From CAYUMU01 sp964445985 (lineage in GTDB: Bacteria > Planctomycetota > Planctomycetia > Pirellulales > S012-138): a DNA stretch of 42,076 bases. Below the pieces are notes generated by a model that saw only the letters and a program-made list of their open reading frames with translations, was not told where the DNA came from and did no database searches. The DNA lies in contig CAYUMU010000063.1 of assembly GCA_964445985.1 (NCBI GenBank), forward strand, positions 1 through 42,076. The letters run 5' to 3'. Of the stretch, positions 1 through 8,592 are shown piece after piece; the stretch's first letter is position 1, and each line of letters opens with the position of its first letter. The translations under genes and the position numbers were made by a program.

Positions 1-189
1 TTACATCTCAATCCTCCTCTCCCAGGCTTACCTGGACGCAATGGCACGCCCCTGAGCCCTCGGCGAAGGGCGTGGTGGCAGCGGAGATACCTTATTGACG
101 ACACCGTCAGGCGCAAAGCAGAACAAATCCTAACCGCCAAACGATGGCCGCATTTGTCCCGCAAGGAAGGCGCGAGGAAGGCGCGCTGA
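1..189 (+). CDS. Possible 3' end of a gene cut by the left window edge
   Basis: The first plus-strand frame is open from base 1 to a TGA at 187-189 and has no start codon inside the window that would explain it better. The 62 residues are rich in Arg and Lys near the end (for example WWQRRYLIDDTVRRKAEQ), and I recognise no domain. In GC-rich DNA an open frame of this length can occur by chance, so this is only a candidate partial gene; the sequence to the left would decide it. Confidence 0.2.
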   Translation, partial: LHLNPPLPGLPGRNGTPLSPRRRAWWQRRYLIDDTVRRKAEQILTAKRWPHLSRKEGARKAR

Positions 190-211
190 TGGCGATCATT
201 GGATTCTTGCC

Positions 212-430
212 TTACAATTCTCGGTAGACAAGGTGTTGCGGAGCGAACCGAACAAACCGGAATGGATCGGCTCCCCCCTCTACTGACACGCAGCCGTCCC
301 TTTGAAGATGCAACGCACAATGCCCTTCGCTGAGGCTCAGGTGCCACCCGAACCGGCGGCTCCAGCGAACACGACACGGTTTCGACCGTGTAACATCTTC
401 GATGGATGAAATCAGTGTGCTCACATTCAC
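212..430 (-). CDS. Small hypothetical protein, 72 aa
   Basis: This short open frame starts with ATG directly after a purine-rich TTAGGTGA, a possible but very closely spaced ribosome binding site. The protein has no signal peptide or membrane helix; the second half (FGWHLSLSEGHCALHL) reads like a small beta-strand domain. It lies 35 bases downstream of the lipoprotein gene at 466-816 on the same strand, so the two could share a transcript. I do not recognise a family, and a chance frame is a real alternative. Confidence 0.35.
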   Translation of the reverse strand: MNVSTLISSIEDVTRSKPCRVRWSRRFGWHLSLSEGHCALHLQRDGCVSVEGGADPFRFVRFAPQHLVYREL

Positions 431-465
431 CTAACGATAAATCTCAGCGGCCTGGTTAAGCATCA

Positions 466-816
466 TCATTGAACGGTGATACTGTCACCACGGTGACGCT
501 TCCACTTGGTCTTTGGTTCTTGAGTGCCGATGGCCGTCACTTTCCAGTCGCTCAGAGAACCTCCAGACTCCAACCAAAGCTGCTGAGTGCTGCTAATCTG
601 GAAGTAGAGACGCCCTGCGCCCGTGCCACCGTAATGGACGCGTCCCCATTCAAGAGAGACTGGGCGCATCAGAGCCACGACAGTCGCCTCATTCATGCCC
701 ACGCGTAGCCTGCCCATGGCATGCTGCGTCTCCTGTGAAATATCGGAGCGAGCCTGCGGCGAAGAACAACTCGAAAGCCAAGCGACAAGTAGAGTAACTG
801 ATAGGGTGCGCGTCAT
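466..816 (-). CDS. Small lipoprotein, possible BamE/SmpA-like fold
   Basis: The 116-residue product begins with a short type II signal sequence ending in WLSSC, which puts the lipidated Cys at position 17, so it should be membrane-anchored. After the signal comes a pattern of the form L-x-V-G-M-N-x-x-x-V (around residues 36-46), which resembles the start of the SmpA/OmlA/BamE domain, followed by several predicted beta strands (GRLYFQISSTQQLWLE). The resemblance is weak and I infer no function from it. The last 15 residues are very basic. The lipobox is seen directly; the fold assignment is a suggestion only. Confidence 0.6.
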   Translation of the reverse strand: MTRTLSVTLLVAWLSSCSSPQARSDISQETQHAMGRLRVGMNEATVVALMRPVSLEWGRVHYGGTGAGRLYFQISSTQQLWLESGGSLSDWKVTAIGTQEPKTKWKRHRGDSITVQ

Positions 817-922
817 GACGCCAATCGATCATGCTAAGGGGCCGAAGACGGTATAACTTCCTGGTTCAGTATATGATTCCGGGCCAATTCTGATAGGGAC
901 GACTTATCTGCTGCTCCCTGGA

Positions 923-940
923 TTCCCGCATCCGCGGGAA
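923..940 (-). terminator. Weak hairpin downstream of the first propeller gene
   Basis: TTCCCGC and GCGGGAA form a 7-bp stem with a 4-base loop, 35 bases past the stop codon of the minus-strand gene at 975. There is no T-run after it on the minus strand, so it may be only an mRNA 3' stabilising hairpin. Confidence 0.3.
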
Positions 941-974
941 AGACCGATTTGTAGCCCCAATTTAGCCTGGGCCT

Positions 975-3900
975 TCACCGTTCGCCCCCGCTCACAGAAA
1001 GGGAAACCTTGGGCAGTTTCAGGCTTTCGCTACTTTGGAAGAACCAGCGTGGGAACGAAATTTGCCTGAGCCGCGAGGCGATGGCGTTGTGCATGCGGTT
1101 GTTGAACTCCGAGGTGGGGTCGTCGGTGTGGAAGAAGAGGCCGTGGTTGCTGGCCGTGGCGACATCGATGACGAGGGTTTGGCCTGCATATTCCAGGCTG
1201 ACCACCGCTTTGGCCGTCATGCCTGCCATCGAGCCGCCGCTAGCGGCGCCGCCTTGGAAGCGGATGGTGCGGCCGGACTCGGTTTCAGAATAGCTAATGG
1301 AAATCTTGGCTGGCGATTGGGGGTTGATTACAAAGCCCGACTCGACCAACTTTTGCTCAATCAGCGTTCGTAGCGGCACGCGTTCCGGTTGCCCCGCGGC
1401 CACCTGGGGGCTGCTCCCTTCGGGCACTCCCCCCATTTCCAACCGCACGTGCGAACCGGGGCCGAGCAGGGCCTGATTTTGCATGGTCATGTTGGCCGTT
1501 TGCTGGAGCACCCGGGTCGAAGGCAACACCAGTTTGCGCATGCCCAGGGTGTATTTAGTGAAGTTGCCAACCAGGCCGGCCAGCCAGACTTCGTCGGGCG
1601 GGGCGCCAAAAACCAATGTTGACCGATCGAGGTTGTAGTCGCAGAGTTTTACTTGCCGATCGAGGTTCACCAGCACGCTGCCGTCGAACAGTACATTGCG
1701 GCCGGGCAGAAAGATGGGATCGGTGGAACCATAGTCGCCGTAACGGGAGTAGCTGGGACGCGTGAGCGAGGCCAGTTGCGCGGGAGCCAGCCAATATTGC
1801 GCGAGTCGGCTGCCCGAGGTAAGATCCCACTCGGCGCCAAACCATTCATTCGGCAAGCCTTGGGCAAAGCCCACCAGTCGGGTGCCGTCGGGCGAAATGC
1901 CCAGGCTGAGCACCGTGGGTTCCAGCGCCAACGGCTCCAGGCTGCCCACGCATTGACCGGTTTCCACGTCGCAACACACGATCTTGCCCTGAGCGCCGCC
2001 GAAGACGTGTTTGCGGTCGTGCGAAAGGTTGAAGGCCAGCCCAAAGTTGTCGATCTTCCACTCGGGCGAACAATCAGGGAGTTGCCACAGCACCAGGGTG
2101 CCCTGGGGGCTGAGCGTGAGTACCCGCGACTCGTCGATAAACCGGGCCGTGATTTGCGTTCGATAGGGATTGAAGGTGGCCGCCACGCCTGGCTGCCGGT
2201 CGCCGTACGGACTCCAGCCCAGCACATGCTTGCCTTGTCGGAACGAATAGATTTCCAAACGCAAGCCGGAGCGGAGCAGCGCCGCATTGCCTTGAGGACT
2301 GAGGCAGAGCAGTTGAGGGTCATCGGCTTCGGGGACCGGGATCGACTGTTTGACGCGCTGCGTGGCGAGATCAACTTGCCGAAGTTGCCAGGCGTTTTCT
2401 TCCTGCCGTTGAACCAGCACGGCCGCCCGGCGCGGGTGGTCCGACGCCATCCATGCGCCCCCCAAAGCCCGAACGTAGTCGTCACCGAGCGGGATGGTGT
2501 TCGTGCCGTAGGTGGTGGTCGTGGAGTTGGCTACCACCGGCAGCTTCCATGGCGCCTGGTATTCGGGCAGCGTTACGTTCTTGGCCGGAGCCAGCGTGGA
2601 AAGCGCCGCGGGGCGAAGATTGCGGGTGGGGAACCGATCACGAGGAATCCGGCTGGCAAATGTTTGCGACGACTCTTCGGGGTACAACTCGGCCGAGCCA
2701 AGCATGAGCTTGCCGTTGTAGGGACCCACCCCCATCACCACGTCGGAGTGCACCATGCGCCGCGGCAGGTTGGTGGTGGCAGGCAGTTTCAGCGTGACTT
2801 CCCCCGCGCGGTCGAGCAACACGTGGCCATAGAGCAACCAGCCGCCGCGGTCGGGCCACCATTCGAGCGTTTCGCCCTGATACTTGGAAACGCCGGGCAC
2901 CGTGCTGATTTCTTTGCGATCGTAGTAGCGATCGAGCAGCGGGCGGGCTCTCGATACGCTCCACGAAACGAGGCGAAATTTATCATCCGAGGCTTTGAAC
3001 AGCCCGGCCAGTTCGATGCCGTCGTAAGAGTAGGCCAGGCCTTCGCAGGCATTGGGGTTGTCGGCGGTGCCGCGAGCCAAGTCGGGCAGCGGGAGCTCAC
3101 CCTTCTTCTCGAACGAGTTCAGGTCGTAAACCTGGAGCGACGTGCCCGCGACCACCGCCAACTGGCCATGCCCTGGGCTGACGACGGCGTTTTCGCCATT
3201 CAACACGCCGTTGAGGGGGAACTTCTTTTCGAGCGACTTGCTGGCGAGGTTCCAAATGTGGACCTCGCTGGAGCCCGAGGTGGGCGTATCGATGGAGAAC
3301 AGGCGATCGGGGCCAACGAACCCCAGGGCGCTGGGCCCCTCGCGAAGGTCTTGTTCCAGGGTGACCGCGCCGTTGGACATGGCGTACACGCGGAGCTTGG
3401 GCTCGCCGCGAACGCGGCCAGCAATATAATCGCCATCGGGACAAATGCGGAGCGGGGTGAGCAGCGACTGCGGGTGGCTGATCACATTGGTCACGGCCTC
3501 GCGCGCCAGATCGTAAGTAACGTGCGCGTGAAGATTGCCTTTGCGGTGGGTGATGGCCAGGAACGAATTGGGCGGCCGGCCAAACGACACCACGCTCCCT
3601 TCCGCGAAGGGAAACGAATAACTCTTGCGCGGCAACGCCAGGGGGCCGGAGGGAGTATCGGGGCGGACCAGCCAACCGGCCACGTCGGCGGTCGGGTAGA
3701 GCGGATCGGGGCCAGTGTCTGCTGGCTCTTCTTCCACCGCCGGCGCGCGTTCCACCGCGGGCGGCGCGGGAGTTCCAGCGGGAAGCGAACCGGTGGATCT
3801 GCCGGTTCCGGAGCTGGCCGTGTTGCCGGAAGAACGCGTGGTGGTTACGGGGGACGTGGGGCGGCTGGTGGCAGGCGGATTGGCCGGCCGTGAAATGGGG

Positions 3901-4499
3901 GGCCGTGAAATGGGCGGGCGGGGAGTGACGTTGGTCGGCGAAGGCCGAGAATTTTGACCAGCGCTGCCCCTGGGGGTGGGCGGTGGCTGCTTGTTCGAAC
4001 CTGCGTCGACGACGGGCGTGGGTTCACCCGTGCCGAGGCCGAACAGTAAGAACAGCGCGAGGGCTCCCAACACGGCCGCCACGCCTCCGCCGATGAGCAG
4101 TCCCACGACCGGCGACATGCCCTGCTTGGGTATCAGGATAGGAACCAGTTCGCTCTCGGAATTGGCGGCGGGGCTGGTCGGGGCTGAGGCGGGCGTTGCC
4201 GCTGGCTGCCGCGGGGAGGGCGGATTTTGAGGCGCCAGATCGGAGGGGGACAGTTGCAGAATATCGCCAAACGGTTCTGCCGAGGCAGCGGCCGAACTGC
4301 TCGCGGCAAGCGGGTCCAAATCGGCATCGCCGAGCTTGACCACTTGCGATGACGAAGCGGCGGAAGAGTCGGCGGAAGACGCCGGCCGAGGAACCTTGAG
4401 CGGGTTGCCGCACGACGCGCATTTCAGGGCTTTTCCCGCCCAATTGTCGGGCGCCTTGTAGCCTTTGCTGCAATGGCCGCAACGGAATTGAATCGTCAC
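975..4499 (-). CDS. Zinc-ribbon, single-span membrane protein with large beta-propeller region (paralogue A)
   Basis: The 1174-residue protein opens with a zinc ribbon (Cys7, Cys10, Cys27, Cys30; CxxC-x16-CxxC) typical of planctomycete membrane proteins. Residues 40-125 are a Ser/Ala/Pro linker containing VVKLGDADLD. One membrane helix follows (about 128-155), then a Pro/Ser/Thr-rich stretch with repeated RPPISRP. From about 280 to 1000 the sequence is built of short beta-strand blades of WD40-like character (for example GISPDGTRLVG, LAYSYDGIELAG). The last 170 residues form a separate domain beginning near MQNQALLGPGS. By the positive-inside rule and position, the ribbon is probably cytoplasmic and the propeller periplasmic. 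The start is the ATG immediately before the zinc ribbon. The downstream neighbour of the same architecture (4624-8133) is a clear paralogue. The function is unknown; a scaffold or sensor role is speculation. Confidence 0.88.
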   Translation of the reverse strand: MTIQFRCGHCSKGYKAPDNWAGKALKCASCGNPLKVPRPASSADSSAASSSQVVKLGDADLDPLAASSSAAASAEPFGDILQLSPSDLAPQNPPSPRQPAATPASAPTSPAANSESELVPILIPKQGMSPVVGLLIGGGVAAVLGALALFLLFGLGTGEPTPVVDAGSNKQPPPTPRGSAGQNSRPSPTNVTPRPPISRPPISRPANPPATSRPTSPVTTTRSSGNTASSGTGRSTGSLPAGTPAPPAVERAPAVEEEPADTGPDPLYPTADVAGWLVRPDTPSGPLALPRKSYSFPFAEGSVVSFGRPPNSFLAITHRKGNLHAHVTYDLAREAVTNVISHPQSLLTPLRICPDGDYIAGRVRGEPKLRVYAMSNGAVTLEQDLREGPSALGFVGPDRLFSIDTPTSGSSEVHIWNLASKSLEKKFPLNGVLNGENAVVSPGHGQLAVVAGTSLQVYDLNSFEKKGELPLPDLARGTADNPNACEGLAYSYDGIELAGLFKASDDKFRLVSWSVSRARPLLDRYYDRKEISTVPGVSKYQGETLEWWPDRGGWLLYGHVLLDRAGEVTLKLPATTNLPRRMVHSDVVMGVGPYNGKLMLGSAELYPEESSQTFASRIPRDRFPTRNLRPAALSTLAPAKNVTLPEYQAPWKLPVVANSTTTTYGTNTIPLGDDYVRALGGAWMASDHPRRAAVLVQRQEENAWQLRQVDLATQRVKQSIPVPEADDPQLLCLSPQGNAALLRSGLRLEIYSFRQGKHVLGWSPYGDRQPGVAATFNPYRTQITARFIDESRVLTLSPQGTLVLWQLPDCSPEWKIDNFGLAFNLSHDRKHVFGGAQGKIVCCDVETGQCVGSLEPLALEPTVLSLGISPDGTRLVGFAQGLPNEWFGAEWDLTSGSRLAQYWLAPAQLASLTRPSYSRYGDYGSTDPIFLPGRNVLFDGSVLVNLDRQVKLCDYNLDRSTLVFGAPPDEVWLAGLVGNFTKYTLGMRKLVLPSTRVLQQTANMTMQNQALLGPGSHVRLEMGGVPEGSSPQVAAGQPERVPLRTLIEQKLVESGFVINPQSPAKISISYSETESGRTIRFQGGAASGGSMAGMTAKAVVSLEYAGQTLVIDVATASNHGLFFHTDDPTSEFNNRMHNAIASRLRQISFPRWFFQSSESLKLPKVSLSVSGGER

Positions 4500-4623
4500 A
4501 AACGGGTTCCTGGTCTGGATAGCGGTCGACAGCTGGAGAGGTTGGTCCGCGCTGGGTTTATCGATGGCCAGCGCGACGCAGGCGCCCCTTTAGCCCCACC
4601 AAGCAGCAGTTTCCCACGGCTGA

Positions 4624-7600
4624 TCACGGTGTTGATCCGGTGGTCGCCGGCCGGGGGGACGGGATGTCTTGAATGCCATCGAGCGTAATGTTGGAGGGCG
4701 TGATGCCGAGATGTTCGTAATCTGGGAACACGCACCGGGGCACGTTCAACGATTGCTGGAAGCCGGCGGCAGAACTTTGCAGCCGCTGATCGAGGTGCTG
4801 CTGGAGATCGGTGCCCGACGTGCGAATAACCGAACCCAATCCCATGCCGCTGGACGTTTTCCTTGTCCAGGCGCGGCCGCGGTTGTCGGCAATGGTGAAG
4901 GTGTGCCGCATGACTTTTTCTTCAACCCGCGTGGTCGCACCGGGCTTGCCGATCTGGGTATATTCGACGGTTCGCCCGGTGCTCTCCTGGCTCGATCCGG
5001 CGGAGGCCGTCACGGTGGCCGAGGGGTCGAGAATGAAGCCTTGCTGCTGCATTTGCTGAGCCAGGTTGCCATCGGCAGCGTTGAATTTAGCGCCCGGATA
5101 GAGCAACACCTGATTGTAAAACGTGGCGGTCGCCATCTTTTGCTGGGCCAGCGGATGGGGGAGTTTCACCGCGGTCAGCGATTTGCGTTGGGGAGCCGTG
5201 CGCGGCGCCAGGGCCAGCCAAACATAGCCATCGGGGCCGGCCGTGGGAGCGGCATTCAAGGTGCGGTATTCCCAGATGAGTGCCTTGCGGTCGAGATTGA
5301 CCAGCGAGGCGCCGTTGACCAGCACATGGCGGTCACCGAGCACTTGCAAGGAGCCCGTCCGCGTGTTCATTTGGCCCGGGGCATACCAGAATTGGCTGGT
5401 GAGTTTGCCCGAGGTGGCGTCCCACTCGATGACGAATTTTTCTTCGTAACCAGCACTGGCCGAGGCGAGGATGGATTTGCCGTCGGCCGAAAATGCCAGA
5501 GCTTCTATCCGGGGCTCGTACGCGGGCGCTTCGAGCCGGCCCACGCTGTTGCCCGAAGCGGCTTCAATCACCTGCCGGGAGTTGCTGACAAGAAACCGCG
5601 AATCGGGGCTGAAGGCGGCAATCTGGCCAAAATCCTTGATTTGCCAGACCGGCGTCATTTCAGGAATCTTCCAGCGCACCAGGGTCTCTAGCTGGTTGAG
5701 CGTGAGCACATGGTCTTCGCCCTGAAAGGCCGCCCAGGTTACGCCGGTTGCCGTGGGTTCTAATTTGGCCAGGCTGCGGTAGGGCCGCCAGCCGATCACG
5801 TGGGCGTTTTCCTGGAACGAGTAGATATCGAGCCGATCGCGGTCTTGAGGATTGGGTCCGTTGGTGCAGGTCAGGGCCAACGCCCCGCTGGGGCTGAGAT
5901 CTTTCAGCGACGAGCTCACGGGAATGGCAAACTGACCCGCTTCGTTGTGGCCAGAAAGGTTGTAGCGGCGCAACAAGCTTTCGTGACTGTTGGCCGAGGC
6001 CAGGATGCCTACGTATTTGCTGTCGGTATCCGAAAAGTGGATGTCTTGCACGTTGGGCGGCATATCGAGTGGCAGGGGCTTCTTGGGGTAGGGCGCCGAC
6101 TTGGGAGCCGGGCCAATGACAGCGGTCCAGGTGGTGCGGTTCGCGAGCGCCGGCCGGTCGGCGGCATCTTCAAAGTTGACGTTGAGCAGCTTGCCGAGGC
6201 GGCCGTCGAGGGCTTTGTTCCCTGCCCGCACGGCGGCCTGCATTTTGCCGAGTTCGGCCATGGGCATGTCGGCCGTGCCGATGAATCCATCGCCCGAGTT
6301 GCCATACTTTTGACTCACGCCAAGCAGCCGATCATTGCCCACAAACCGGCGGGCCTTGCTGCCGCTTTCGGGAATGGCCAGCAGGACTTCTCCCGTATTG
6401 CGATCCACCAGTTGGTGGCCGAACAGCAGCCAGCCGCTGCCGTCGGGAATCCAGGCTACCTTGGGGCCGCCGTAGGAGCGCGACACGTAGGATTTAGTAT
6501 TGAACGACTCGGAGTCATACTCATGGGTGAGCACCGACTTGCCCGAGGGAATGTCCCAGCAAACGAGCAAGTAATTGCCGTAGCGCTTTTGGAAGATGGC
6601 GGCCAGCTCACTGCCGCTGTGCGAGTAAGCCAGGCCCAGGCATTCCATTTCGGCAACTTCTGTCGGCAGCGACGCCAGGCCGAGCTTGGTGATCTCTTGA
6701 ACCTGGTAAACGTGCAGCTTGCCTTCCGACACCAGGGCCAACTGCTGCCGGCCAGGGCTGAGGGCCATGCGCTCCGGGGCCAGCGAGGGGGGAAGCGAGG
6801 CTTCTTCCGCTTTGGCGGGGCCTTCCAAGGTCCAGCGTTCGAGCCGGCCCGCGGCGGGGGCGCTATTGTTGCTGCTGGAGCGGCGGCTGTAACTGCTGCT
6901 GGGCTCATCGCCCCGGTAGATGAACAGCAGATCGGAACTGGGGCCGAATTCAAGTTTGACAAACCGCTCCTGCTTGTCGATCTCGGCCAGCTTTTCCCCC
7001 TTGGCGGTGGAGAAAATGCGGAATTTGTCGTCTTTCTCCGAAGTGCCAGCCAGGTGCGTGCCATCAATGCTGTAGGCCAGATCGGTCATGGGCATGAAGG
7101 TTTGCTGCACCGCGCCCACCACCTTGGAGGTGCGCAAATCGAGCAATACTTGGGTGCGAGCGCCGGAATCGTTGCGGGTGACGCAGATAAATGGACTATC
7201 GGTGGGAGCAAAGTGGACTTCGCCGGTGGAGGGGAACGGGAACGATATTCTCTTGGGCGGAACCTCGTAAGATTCCGTCGGCGGATCGGGAGTTACCTTC
7301 CAGAAGTCGGCGACCGGCGCCACCTCAGTGGCAGGTTCGGCGGTCGCATTGCCGTTGCTGCCGGTCGTAGAACTCGAATTCGCGGTGCCCGTGGGCTGGG
7401 TGGCGCTGGAGTTGGATTGGCCCAGCGGGGAACTGGAAGAATCGTTGAAAGGCGGCGTTGTTCCGGTGCTGGATCGATTGATCGACGTGGCGGTAGAACC
7501 GGTGCGGACGGGAGAAGTCGACCCGTAACGACCGTTGGTGGCCGACTGGGACGACGACCTGTTGGAACTCTGGCCACCGCGACGGGGGCTATCGAGCGGG

Positions 7601-8133
7601 TTGGTTTGCGACTGCTGCGCCGTGGCGGGGGTTGGCGTGGCAGGTCCCGAACGAATTGCCAGGAAAATGCCCACGATCACAATTGCCAGGCCCACCCCGC
7701 CGCCGCCAATCAGCATCCAGAGCATGGTGGACGAGTTGCCGACGCTACCAACCGGCTCTGTCCAGGGTGGCAAATAGTCGGGCGAATTGGGATCGTCGTA
7801 GGGATCGAGGGGTTTGGGCGTCAGCGGAGCGTGTTGGGCTGCCCCGCCGTGAGCCACGGCGGCCGATGCTGGGCGGGCTGCAGGCGTGGGCGCGACCAGG
7901 TGTTGGTCGGTGAGCTTGATTACGTTTTCGGTTTGACCAGCGGGGGCGGCGGTGGGCTTTGGCGTGGGGGGGCCATCCAAGTCAGCGTCAGAAAGTTTGA
8001 TGACGCCTGGAGTTGAGGCCGTGGGCACCAAAATGGGATGGCTGCAACGGGAGCATTTCACCCGCTTTCCCGCCAGTTTGGGAGGCGCGGAAAAGCCCGT
8101 CCCGCATTTCTCGCATCGAATGGAAATGCCCAT
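4624..8133 (-). CDS. Zinc-ribbon, single-span membrane protein with large beta-propeller region (paralogue B)
   Basis: This 1169-residue protein has the same layout as the gene 124 bases downstream. It has a zinc ribbon with identical spacing (Cys7, Cys10, Cys27, Cys30), a linker with two copies of a short motif (VIKLSDADLDG and VIKLTDQHL), one membrane helix near 134-160, a long Ser/Thr/Asn/Gly-rich segment, and a WD40-like propeller region. Its C-terminal domain begins near FYNQVLLYPGA. Matching blocks between the two proteins include SGWLLFGHQLVDR versus GGWLLYGHVLLDR, and NGASLVNLDRK versus DGSVLVNLDRQ. Conservation is concentrated in the propeller and C-terminal domain, and the linker has diverged freely. 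This suggests an old tandem duplication kept as an operon. No catalytic motif is visible. The start is the ATG just before the ribbon. Confidence 0.88.
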   Translation of the reverse strand: MGISIRCEKCGTGFSAPPKLAGKRVKCSRCSHPILVPTASTPGVIKLSDADLDGPPTPKPTAAPAGQTENVIKLTDQHLVAPTPAARPASAAVAHGGAAQHAPLTPKPLDPYDDPNSPDYLPPWTEPVGSVGNSSTMLWMLIGGGGVGLAIVIVGIFLAIRSGPATPTPATAQQSQTNPLDSPRRGGQSSNRSSSQSATNGRYGSTSPVRTGSTATSINRSSTGTTPPFNDSSSSPLGQSNSSATQPTGTANSSSTTGSNGNATAEPATEVAPVADFWKVTPDPPTESYEVPPKRISFPFPSTGEVHFAPTDSPFICVTRNDSGARTQVLLDLRTSKVVGAVQQTFMPMTDLAYSIDGTHLAGTSEKDDKFRIFSTAKGEKLAEIDKQERFVKLEFGPSSDLLFIYRGDEPSSSYSRRSSSNNSAPAAGRLERWTLEGPAKAEEASLPPSLAPERMALSPGRQQLALVSEGKLHVYQVQEITKLGLASLPTEVAEMECLGLAYSHSGSELAAIFQKRYGNYLLVCWDIPSGKSVLTHEYDSESFNTKSYVSRSYGGPKVAWIPDGSGWLLFGHQLVDRNTGEVLLAIPESGSKARRFVGNDRLLGVSQKYGNSGDGFIGTADMPMAELGKMQAAVRAGNKALDGRLGKLLNVNFEDAADRPALANRTTWTAVIGPAPKSAPYPKKPLPLDMPPNVQDIHFSDTDSKYVGILASANSHESLLRRYNLSGHNEAGQFAIPVSSSLKDLSPSGALALTCTNGPNPQDRDRLDIYSFQENAHVIGWRPYRSLAKLEPTATGVTWAAFQGEDHVLTLNQLETLVRWKIPEMTPVWQIKDFGQIAAFSPDSRFLVSNSRQVIEAASGNSVGRLEAPAYEPRIEALAFSADGKSILASASAGYEEKFVIEWDATSGKLTSQFWYAPGQMNTRTGSLQVLGDRHVLVNGASLVNLDRKALIWEYRTLNAAPTAGPDGYVWLALAPRTAPQRKSLTAVKLPHPLAQQKMATATFYNQVLLYPGAKFNAADGNLAQQMQQQGFILDPSATVTASAGSSQESTGRTVEYTQIGKPGATTRVEEKVMRHTFTIADNRGRAWTRKTSSGMGLGSVIRTSGTDLQQHLDQRLQSSAAGFQQSLNVPRCVFPDYEHLGITPSNITLDGIQDIPSPRPATTGSTP

Positions 8134-8248
8134 GCTACTGCCCTTTTAGAGTTCGAAGGATAGGTACTGCTAAAGCTATCCGGGGGGTGAGGAGTGTCAA
8201 GCTTTTTTTGACGTTAGTCCGGGCAGCTAGGGAAGCCGAGGCAGATGG

Positions 8249-8275
8249 GGCAACCGGGCAGAAGTCCCGGTTGCC
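8249..8275. repeat. Perfect inverted repeat, 10-bp arms
   Basis: GGCAACCGGG and CCCGGTTGCC are separated by 7 bases. The arms pair perfectly and are very GC-rich, so a stable hairpin is expected in either transcript. It lies about 120 bases upstream of the start of the minus gene at 8133. It could be an operator or part of a small RNA. Confidence 0.6.
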
Positions 8276-8353
8276 AGGGTGGATACCCCGCCCCCTGGTC
8301 GCCGAGTTGATTCAACCTGGCGATTGGACGCGGCCAGCGTGCCGTAGGTTCCC

Positions 8354-8373
8354 AGGCTGATTAGCCTTTTTTT
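8354..8373 (+). terminator. Terminator-like hairpin with T-run inside a divergent intergenic region
   Basis: AGGCT-gatt-AGCCT is followed by an unbroken run of T (8367-8373). The stem is only 5 bp, so terminator strength is doubtful. In plus orientation no protein gene ends here, which leaves a short untranslated RNA or premature termination of a long leader as explanations. Confidence 0.4.
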
Positions 8374-8592
8374 GGGGGGCAGTGCAAGGCTTCGTCCAGA
8401 ACTTGGTGCAGGGCTGAGTACAGGGGCAAGCTGGAAATGCCTCGCCGGTTGGCCAAGCGAAGGGAGCAAAAATTGGACACAGGAGCCAAGGTTTGGTTAA
8501 ATAAAACCTTATCCATCCCTGGTTCTCTCCTTGCCGCTCCTCCCTCCTGCATTCTGTCTCCAATTACCTCCCGCCGATCGGAGCCGACTCAC

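Larger units (their letters stand above)
8134..8592. other. Divergent intergenic region, 459 bp
   Basis: This region separates the minus-strand propeller operon from the plus-strand PSCyt operon. It should hold both promoters, though I cannot point to convincing -35/-10 pairs. It contains a perfect 10-bp inverted repeat and a small plus-strand terminator-like hairpin (listed separately), and no protein-coding frame that I believe. Confidence 0.6.

Noticed and set aside
1653..8016. Very long plus-strand open frames (1653-3893 and 5800-8016) opposite the two propeller genes
   Set aside because: They are antisense to genes with clear signatures (zinc ribbons, helices, paralogy). The encoded sequences are rich in Arg, Gly, His and Ala without domains, as expected for shadow frames in GC-rich DNA.
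8437..8592. N-terminal extension of the PSCyt1 protein by 52 residues
   Set aside because: The extension precedes a typical signal peptide starting at 8593 and would bury it; it reads like untranslated leader.
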